From: Micromussa lordhowensis
Lineage: Eukaryota; Cnidaria; Anthozoa; Scleractinia; Lobophylliidae
Length of the DNA stretch: 64,000 nt
Direction: 5' to 3'
Assembly (NCBI GenBank): GCA_964020085.1
Contig: OZ026607.1
Coordinates: 12,720,401 to 12,784,400 of the forward strand
This document shows positions 55,710 through 64,000 of this stretch, in pieces (position 1 is the first letter of the stretch; each line of letters opens with the position of its first letter). The position numbers and the translations under genes were made by a program. The notes beneath the pieces were generated by a model. That model searched no databases, had not been told where the DNA came from, and saw nothing but the letters and a program-made list of their open reading frames with translations.

Positions 55710-56004
55710 ATTCACAATTTTTTTCACTTGGTTGCAAATTTTGAATTTGCCGGCTTCGCTCCTAAACAAAAATACACGGGTTGGACCGTTTCCATGGAAA
55801 TGGTCCATACTGCAAAATCTTGACCGAGAAAGAACCAATCAGAGCCCAGGGATTTGCCTAAGACTGAGTTTGCCATATAATAAAAATGTTTATTGACTGA
55901 GATAGGTAGGGCTGGAAGGGAAAATATTTGGGTCTCGGTCAGGACGTACGGACTTCGATAAACAAATAAATATAGACGCTGTGTAGCACTTTGTGGTAAC
56001 CTTG
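55710..56004. repeat. MITE-like fragment
   Basis: Shares GCCATATAATAAA followed by TTTATTGAC with the foldback cluster at 26730-26760, in the same orientation; TTTCCATGGAAA dyad near 55790. No gene. Confidence 0.5.
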
Positions 56005-56420
56005 GATGTAAAAGAATGTTCATTAGAAAGTGCTCAATTCAGTTAATTCGAGACGTTTCGGGAATAACCCCTTCATCAGTCAGAATGCTTTAGCCGTTAG
56101 GCCAGAATCAAACGTTCACAGTGCACGCGCGTCCAATGATGCACATGTTATTTGAAACATGCGCGGGCGAGGAGTTAAATAAATTTAAAATCTATGTTGA
56201 TTCCGCTGGGGGCAAGCGTTTTAAGTTTGAAGATCAGCCTTCTTTCTTCTCCTTGTCTGGATGCAGTACCACCGTTCACCTGCTTGACCACCGTCACTTT
56301 CATGTCCTAGATGTTGCTGTGGTCGGCCAGATTAAAGTGCTCGGCCACGGGAAAACCTCCTCCATGATAGTGGGAATTACGATTGTATCCCTCCACAGAC
56401 TCGCACCGGACTACGCCGCA
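56005..56420 (-). mobile_element. Inverted 3'-end copy of the PLE
   Basis: Reverse complement of the PLE 3' end (compare 1453-1860): GAGACGTTTCGGGAATAACC and GGCCAGAATCAAACG lie here in the opposite order. It abuts the 5' part of the forward PLE at about 56421 with no spacer. Confidence 0.87.
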
Positions 56421-59110
56421 CGTGCGCTCGCAGTGATCAACGTGAACTTTACAATCGGATTAGCCACGTAATACACATACTCAACAGCGACTGGTTCCAG
56501 TTTCTAAAAGAAATTAAAGGCCACAAGCCTCAGAAATTTAACGATAACACCTCACTCGAAACAGGCCATCATGACGAAAACAATACCGACGCGAAACGGA
56601 CAATAACAACTATTCCTGAACACCTCAACCTGTCTGAAGCTGAAAAGTCGGTCCTACGCAAAGGCCTAAATTTCGTCCCTATCAAGCCAACCACCGATGA
56701 GTTTACAGCAAAAAAAGATTGTGAAAAACTCTTCAGACGACTACGGCTGAAAGCATTTTTCCATAATCAAGATCATCAGAATGATGGGCCAGCGAACGAC
56801 CCTGGCGCTGCAAGCGACGATCGCGAACGCGATGAACCATCAAACACCCCTGATGACAATTAAATTTTTGAGCGACTGAAGCCAAAGCAATCTACGTGGA
56901 TACCACCATCCGGTCAAGTCTCCTCCTTAGACCATTACATTCACCGTTGTCGAACCGAAATTAACCGCCTCGATTTCAGCAAGCAGGCGACTGCACGAAA
57001 CCTCTCAAAAGAAGAAAGAGTTGCGCTAACATCTTTGCGTAATCGTATGGACATTGTTATTAAGCCCGCTGATAAAGGGGGAGCAGTTGTAGTATGAGAT
57101 CGAAATTTGTACTTAGAAGAGCAACAAAACAACTGTCTGATACACAATTTTACCAACAAATTGATCGCGACGTAACAGAAACACACCAAAAGGAGATAAT
57201 CTCTGTCGTAACGCAAGCCATAAAATCGGGCGATTTGCCTACTGAAGCGAAAAACCTCTCCGTCGATCATCCCAGAACTTCAAAATTCTACATGCTACAT
57301 GCCACAAGCCAGGCAACCCTGGACGCCCGATAATCTCCGCTCTCAATTGTCCCACTTCCAACATCTCTGCCTACCTTGATTCCGTTTTGGCTCTATTAGT
57401 AAAACAACTTCCAACTTATGTCAAAGATTCAAGCCATGCACTTCAAAAATCTTGGAGTCATTTTCTTTTACGGGCAACCATCGATATCTGTTCACTATGG
57501 ACATTAAGTCGCTTTATACCGTTATTCCAAACAACGATGGCCTACAAGCCTTAAAGTACCACCTCGACTTGCGTCCAGAACAGCAGCCACCAACTCACAC
57601 ACTTGTTCGACTGGCTGAACTTGTCCTTAACTTGAACTGTTTTGATTTTGATGGCAATCATTACCAACAGGTCGGAGGTGTTGCTATGGGAACAAAAATG
57701 GGGCCCAACTATGCGTGCTTGTTTGTTGGTGACGTCGAGGGAAAAATGTTTGAAGAATATCAAGGAAGAAAGCCAGCCTTGTACAAACGGTACATTGATG
57801 ACGTCCTTGGCGCATCCTCTGATACTCGACAAGATCTCGAGAACTTCATACAATTTTGTTCCACCTATCATCCTGCTCTTAAGTATACTTTTGAGACAAG
57901 CGAGTCCTCGGTACTATTACTGGACCTTTGTGTTTCTATTTCCAACAACAGAGTAGCCACTACCATTAACTACAAAGCCACAGACACTCACAACTACCTC
58001 GAGTATAATTCCTCCCACCCCACTCATTGCAGGAACGCCTTTCCATTCAGTCAATTCTTCCGTCTGCGTAGGATCAGTTCTGATGATGGGGACTATGATG
58101 ATGGGGACTATGAAATCGAGTCTTTAAGTACAGAGGCTACCCCCGAAGCTTAATTACTAGAAGCCTGCAGCGAGCAAAGGAAATAAGCCGGGAAAGAGCT
58201 CTCCGCAAACGTGACCGCGAACACGGTAGCCAACGATCGGGTGCCCCTGGTACTCAATTTCCATCCCAGTAACCACGAGGCTAAGAAAATACTGACGAAT
58301 TTCCACATTTTGAGAGAAGACCCAACCACTGCGCACATATTTAACAGCCAACCTTTGTGCGTCCATCGGCGAGAAACTAACCTCCGTGACATCTTGGTCC
58401 ATAGTACCTTTGCCTCCCGCCCTGAGCAAGACCAAGCACCACCAGGAACATTTTCATGCAACCGAACCATGCCAGGTGTCGCACCTGTAACTTCACGGCG
58501 AAGACTGATACGATAACTTCCATGGGCGGAAGTGTTCTCCTCAATAGGCGGTTCGATTGTACTGCCACCAACGTGATCTATGCAGTCCTTTGCCAGCGAT
58601 GTCACATGTTGTACATTGGAGAAACCAGCCGTAAACTTTCGGACCGTTTTGGTGAGCACCTTCGGTCTGTGGAGGGATACAATCGTAATTACCACTATCA
58701 TGGAGGAGGTTTTCCCGTGGCCGAGCACTTTAATCTGGCCGACCACAGCAACATCCAGGACATGAAAGCGACGTTGGTCAAGCAGGTGAACGGTGGTACT
58801 GCATCCAGACAAGGAGAGGAAAGAAGGCTGATCTTCAAACTTAAAACGCTTGCCCCCAGCGGCATCAACATAGACTTTAAATTTATTTAACTCCTCGCGC
58901 GCGCATGTTTCAAATAACATGTGGATCATTGGACGCGTGTGCACTGTGAACGTTTGATTCTGGCCTAACGGCTAAAGCATCCTGACTGATGAAGGGGTTA
59001 TTCCCGAAACGTCTCGAATTAACTGAATTGAGCACTTTCTAATGAACATTTTTTACATCCGTACGGACTTCGAGCCTAATATTTTACCGTCCAGCCCGAC
59101 CTAACTCGGT
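56421..59110 (+). pseudogene. Penelope-like retroelement, longest copy (decayed)
   Basis: From 56467 an open frame HVIHILNSDWFQFLKEIKGH continues to TAA at about 56861, then RLKPKQSTWIPPSGQ and DIVIKPADKGGAVVV with a TGA where the family has Trp (57096-57098), and a one-base loss near 57119. RT resumes from about 57452: GGVAMGTKMGPNYA, YIDDVLGASS, then a small duplication GDYDDGDYE and a stop near 58151. GIY-YIG in the frame 58456-58890 (NVIYAVLCQRCHMLYIGETS). The 3' tail is shared with copy 1. The frameshift at the A-run is common to both, so this is a genomic duplicate, not an independent insertion. Confidence 0.88.
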
Positions 59111-60199
59111 CAATAAGTAATAACTAGTATAGTTCTCACTACATCTGCCCCCACGTTGGATATCACGTTTCATTGTGTAATGAACTGAACAACTTTTATT
59201 ACAAAATATGTTTATGCTTCCAGGCTATTGAATTAAACTAAAGGATGCCGCAAAAATTTCATGTGCAATAAGAAAACTGTATTATTTATTTGTTATGAAA
59301 ATGTATTCAGTACATGTATTGTAGCAATTCACTTTTTGGGAAATAACAGGCTGATCTGACCTTTTACTCTCGTTGTAATTCTTCAAACGACACAAAATGA
59401 ACAAAAATCTCTGTTATTTCAAGTAATGATAGAATTAAAAATTAAAGTTATTCGTACTCTTCAGACCGAACCAACGCCCCTGCACTCGTGCACGTGGCTG
59501 CAAGAGTTATCGATTAATCATTGAAACGACACCGTTTATAAATCCTTTACTAACTTCTGATCGTCGAGATAGCAACTTTTGATTTGATTTTGATTCGAAG
59601 AAAAGAGTTTTTGAACGACTTGTTATATCGGGGACTAAGTTCACTCAGGCAATGTTTTTTTCTTAGATATTTTGACCTTAACTCGGGTGAACTGAAAATC
59701 CACTGAGATCCGACCGAACATTTCGAGTGGATTTGAGTTTTAATACATGAGTGCCGCACGGTGCACAAGAAATGACCGTAATATTCTTCAAGCCAGAACG
59801 ACTCGACCGCTTTTACAGGCACTGCCTCCTAAAATTGGTATCATATAGAACTTTTAGCTTTTCTCCCTCGACGAAAATTTTTATTGAGCAATATGATAGC
59901 CATACAGAAGACATAATAGGAACAAATGCCAGAATCATATGCCTTGACAGTTCTGGTCCAGGCTTCAATGATACTTGTCAATTTCAGCTGTCAATTTCAT
60001 GTTTAACAGTTACAAAATTAGTAGCAGGCTTCCCAACTTCTTCAAATAAGAAAAATTAAAATTCTTTTGCGAACGGATGTTGTTAGTCTCGAAATGTTAA
60101 TTTCAACGAGTAATTACAGAGAAACAATGTTTTTCAAAAGGCAAAATTTGTTCCAGTTTTAGTTTTATCTAAGTGACCGATCCATTCTTAGCTAGAAAG

Positions 60200-61170
60200 A
60201 GGTTACTTCAGGTAACCAATAGCGATACCTTATTGTTGCTTGACAAGTAATAAAAAAGAAACAAAAGCGTATGCAGTCATAGCTCAATTGCAAAAAACTT
60301 TCATCCTTCAGAAACCGCAAATAAAAAAAGATCAAATTTCTTTCTGGACAGTTTGTTGTTATTCCAAAAAGGTTATTTTAAAAACCCTTTTATACCCGTG
60401 CCCTGAAAAAGTTTTTGTTTTACGTTACTTTTAACAACCAATCATTCTAGTATGAGAAGTGGTTATTTTAGGTAACCAATAGCGATACCTTATTGTGGGA
60501 AGATTCAATTATTAAGCACTGGACGACAAACCAACCTTACAACTCAAGTCTGTGTCTTTCTAACGTCAAATTGAGCAAAAATAATAAGTTAAATTCTTTG
60601 CTGGACATTTTGTTGTTATCCCAAATAGGTTATTTCAAAAAAACCTTTTATAACCGTGGCCCCAGAAGGTTTTCATTTCAAGAGGACAACCTTATGCTAG
60701 TTTACGTTACTTTTAACAACCAATCATTCTAGTATGAGAAGTGGTTATTTTAGGCAACCAATAGCGATACTTTATGGTGGGAAGAATCAATTATTAAGCA
60801 CTGGACGACAAACCAACCTTACAGCTCAAGTCTGTGTCTTTCTAACGTCAAATTGAGCATAAATAATAAATTAAATTATTTGCTGGACATTTTGTTGTTA
60901 TCCCAAATAGGTTATTTCAAAAAAAACTTTTATAACCATGGCCCCAGAAAGTTTTCGTTTCAAGAGGACAACTTTATGCCAGTTTACGTTACTTTTAACA
61001 ACCAATCATTCTAGTACGAGAAGTGGTTGTTTTAGGTAACCAATAGCGATACCTTATTGTGGGAAGATTCAATTATGAAGCACTGGACGACAAACCAAGC
61101 TTACAACTTAAGTCTATGCCTTTCTAACGTCAAATTGAGCAAACAAAAGTAATTAAATTCCTTGGTGGAT
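60200..61170. repeat. 282-bp tandem repeat, second locus
   Basis: Counterpart of 3345-4345 with the same unit number and order, so the array pre-dates the segmental duplication. Point differences are scattered. Confidence 0.85.
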
Positions 61171-63646
61171 GGTTCGTTGTTCAGATTTTGAAACGGGACT
61201 TATTGTCACCACTGTACGGAAAGTGACGTTTTTCAAAAAGACGAATTATTTCATGACAGTTTTCCATCTATTTCTTTTCAATCTATTATTTACGTGGAAA
61301 CTGGCTAATACCACTAAACAATGGACAGCAACTAAGGGCAGGTACAATAACATTTTGTGTGCCAAGTTTAACTAACAGAAATACTGAACTGTAAGGACAA
61401 TTCCCTTAGTAACACATGACAAACCTGTTACGTTGATCCCACTGCGTAGACCTTTGTTCTCTTTCGTTTAAATTCGTGGTCTTTTGTCGTTATTTTAGTG
61501 GATATACCTAGCCTTAAACTTGGGTTTGTGAATGTCAGAGCATTTGTTGGTTCTGGTTGATGTCTAGATCAAATTTACAGTTTTTCTTTCACGGTGACAA
61601 CTTTTTTCTTAAGTGAATATTTAGTGGCCTGCCCTAGACCAATGTTATTGGGCATGCGCTCTGCCATGCTTCACAGCTGCAAGCATGTCCTTGCAGTTGT
61701 CATCTGAACTTCAATAATAATATTTTCCAACTGACAGCTGTCATTTTCACATGTATTTGTTTAATTTTCAGAATTTCTTTAAATGAGGCAAAGTCACAGG
61801 TAGCATTCAATTCAGTTCTCCACAGAGAGCTAGCCTGTAAGAAACGTTTGCTGATCTTGGAAGAAGGTTGTTTTCAGAGAAAAATATCAAAAGGGAAGAC
61901 TCCAGCGCAGTAAGTGTTATTGTTTGTACATCTTACAATGTTACCAACCCTAGCAAACTAGAAGAAATAGTTTCCGTTTGAAAAGCCTGACGTTTTGGTT
62001 CGAAGGACAATTAAGGCTTCCAGGCTTTTTGGGAAATACAGGACTTACTTTATGATGCTTTAACATTCACTGGCTAGCTGTTCCTTTATCTTTCTCGGAG
62101 ATTTCTGATGTGTCAACCGTTTTGGGGCTTTGTTTGGGTGTGCGATGGTACTATCAAACTGCTATGAGAGTATTTTATAAAATTCCTCATTTTTCTAACT
62201 TTCCTGATCAGCACAGCAGAATTACTACCTTCTTCCGTTAATATATAGATTTAGCCAAGCCTAAAAGTGGAGCTTTTAATTGCAATAATTAACCATCAAG
62301 GAAAAAGGGGATTTATTTTTCTTGGATCCAAAAATTAAGAAATGATCAATTGTGGGCATGTAATTGTTGAGCGTGTAGTTTCGTTTTTTTTTTCCGGTTA
62401 AATTTTAACAAACCATACCACGTATAAGCTATCATAGAAATTACCTACGTAATTCTCGGTTTTCATGTGACGTCAACATTTTCCAAAATTCACAGTTACG
62501 AATCCTTTTGAAGACCCTCTAAAGACGCGACCATTTTCAACGTTTAAGCTTGACAGGGTTCCTCATTTTGTTACAGAGGACGTTTGAATTTCCATGTTTA
62601 TGAGTTGCGTGCCAAGTCTCTCGCGTAGGTCAAAAGAGGAGTTATCGCTCACGGTTTTTCTTACTGAACAGTTCTTGCACTAGAAGAATTATTACTTTTA
62701 TTGTGTTGGAACCCTAGAGTAATAATTTTACGTTTCAATGGCAAAACTCAATGAGCGATGTTACGGTTACTTTACGGCCGCCATGTTGGTGCCTCTCCGA
62801 AAGGCACCAACATGGCGTCCCCATAAAAAGCTCTATAAACTTGGGTGAAATACTTTTCTAAATAACGCGCGTTTAAAAACCCCAAAGACAGGCTGTTTAG
62901 CTATTTATTACATGCATTTTGAAATCACTGGCTAAATCATTCACGAAAATAGATCAACTCGATGAAAATAGATCAACTCGTGGTCCGTATAAGAGAATTC
63001 CGACCGCTCCAGGAACCAATCAGATTGCAGGATTTGTTGAATTCCGCCATCTCACGAGCTGAAAAAAAGATAAACTGATATATGTGGCGTGCTAAGTGCA
63101 AACCAGGCATATCAGGGACTTTCCAAAACACGATTGTGCAAGGGGTATGTCGTAAGAACAGTGAAAAATCTGATAGAGCCTATTTTTTCAGAAATTTTCC
63201 ATAGCGCATACTCCCTCCTGCCCCCCAGCCTAATAATGTTACTTGGGCCCGCGAAAATGAAGTCAGCGGTCAATTTCAGCGGTCAATTTCAGATTCAGAT
63301 TCGGGCTCCGCTCGCTCGCCTTTGGCGCGCAGGAGCTCCGCTAGGATTGTATAAGTAAGTCAATTACGAATCAATTTTGGCTATTTATTGGTATCCTGAG
63401 TAAGTTTCAGATTGGAAGTGGGAGACTAAAAATGGGGGATCAAAGATGAGAATTCTGTAAATTTACATGTAGCTCTGATTGTCGTTCTCGATTCATTTCT
63501 TCTATTGTCTGCCCGGGAAGTACTGGTTCTCATTAGCCCTTAGATAGCGACGTATGAAGACATGGCAATTTAAATGGTTTTTCACATTTTTTACCAACTG
63601 ATTTTGATTTTTGTGTCGCTTTAACGTGACACAGCTTCAATCAACT
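61171..63646. other. Upstream DNA of the third paralog
   Basis: Counterpart of 4346-7970 without the 1.19-kb insert; includes a decayed exon (61772-61909) with conserved splice borders and the hairpin near 62780-62816. At 62940-62985 an ATAGATCAACTCG segment is doubled relative to copy 1. No gene. Confidence 0.5.
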
Positions 63647-63654
63647 TATATAAA
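63647..63654 (+). promoter_or_regulatory. TATA box of the third paralog
   Basis: TATATAAA 43 bases before the ATG at 63690. The same position in copy 1 reads ATATAACA, so the element is damaged there. Confidence 0.6.
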
Positions 63655-63689
63655 ACCTGCATATTTCACTTGTTTATCTTTCAAGGAAT

Positions 63690-64000
63690 ATGAAGTGCTT
63701 TGGTTTCTTCATAATAACTTGGGCCTTGGTGGCGTCATTTCCTCTCGATAAACATGCTCAGGTAAACAAGTCATCTTCATATCTCTGTAATTTGTCTGGT
63801 TTCTAACAAGAGCATCATTTGTTGCTTTGAGTTGTTTCCCACAAATGATTACTTTTTTCTTTAACAGGATGAAGATCAAGACAAAGACAAAAATTCTGGT
63901 TAGTGTACCACTCGGTTTCTTTTAGATTTTTAGATTCAATATCACTTTTAGCAGGAACTCAAACTTCTCGCCAGCGGCTCATGACCATTTGCTGAGCCTT
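63690..64000 (+). CDS. Third leader-exon gene, exons 1-2 (cut by window end)
   Basis: Exon 1 63690-63761 encodes MKCFGFFIITWALVAS then FPLDKHAQ, identical to the array gene's protein; exon 2 63868-63898 encodes DEDQDKDKNS (Asp for Gly versus copy 1). Splice sites and phases 0 and 1 match. Intron 2 starts at 63899 and aligns with the array gene's intron 2 to the window end. Whether module exons follow cannot be seen; identity this close makes an array likely. Confidence 0.85.

Larger units (their letters stand above)
57215..64000. repeat. Segmental duplication, copy 2
   Basis: Same order as 1-8326 with few substitutions, without the 395-bp MITE and the 1.19-kb insert. It continues past the window edge. 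Contains the 282-bp tandem array (about 60200-61170), exon relic 61772-61909, intron-unit relic 62260-62345 and the third leader-exon gene. Confidence 0.93.

Overview
The window is animal nuclear DNA, most likely from an anthozoan cnidarian and probably a stony coral. The reasons are two GFP-like fluorescent/chromoprotein genes with the coral five-exon structure and the coral C-terminus, GT-AG introns, short exons, Penelope-like elements (PLEs) with GIY-YIG domains, a BEL/Pao relic, LINE tails, a tRNA-derived SINE and very many foldback MITEs. There are no operons, rRNA genes, intact tRNA genes or CRISPR arrays.

Layout. (1) 1-17.9 kb: a PLE relic, a 282-bp tandem repeat, then a secreted-protein gene on the + strand (8016-17452). 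Two leader exons (signal peptide, acidic linker) are followed by 12 near-identical phase-1 exons, each carrying one 37-46 residue Gly/Asn/Tyr-rich module ending in Gly-Arg-Arg, and a terminal exon. Predicted product: 586 aa from 15 exons. A truncated PLE with a 12-bp target-site duplication lies in its last long intron. (2) 18.1-21.2 kb: a decayed, internally deleted BEL/Pao retrotransposon on the - strand. (3) 21.2-27.5 kb: a diverged copy of the block-1 flank and an intact 84-aa paralog (25992-27143) with the same leader exons and no module array. (4) 27.5-30.1 kb: LINE, PLE and foldback debris. (5) 30.9-46 kb, - strand: two GFP-like genes (31195-32887 and 37120-40027), both with a D-Y-G chromophore and both with a different net +2 frameshift in exon 3, plus duplicated 3' and 5' pieces of the same gene. 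(6) 46-56 kb: repeat-rich DNA with a Myb/SANT-like pseudogene, PLE and LINE fragments, a proline-rich decapeptide-repeat frame and a Crypton/DUF3504-like fragment. (7) 56-64 kb: another PLE with an inverted partial copy at its 5' side, followed by a second copy of block 1 (1-8326 matches 57215-64000), ending in exons 1-2 of a third paralog whose array, if present, lies beyond the window.

The best candidate for an undescribed system is the poly-exon precursor family. Three tandem paralogs share a signal-peptide exon and an acidic exon; one has expanded into an exon-per-module array that is being homogenised as a 1.08-kb two-exon higher-order repeat. Every module is phase-symmetric and ends in Gly-Arg-Arg, which fits (but does not prove) a secreted precursor cut at dibasic sites into many near-identical amidated peptides. 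The function is unknown. All gene models here are read by eye from splice signals and paralog comparison.
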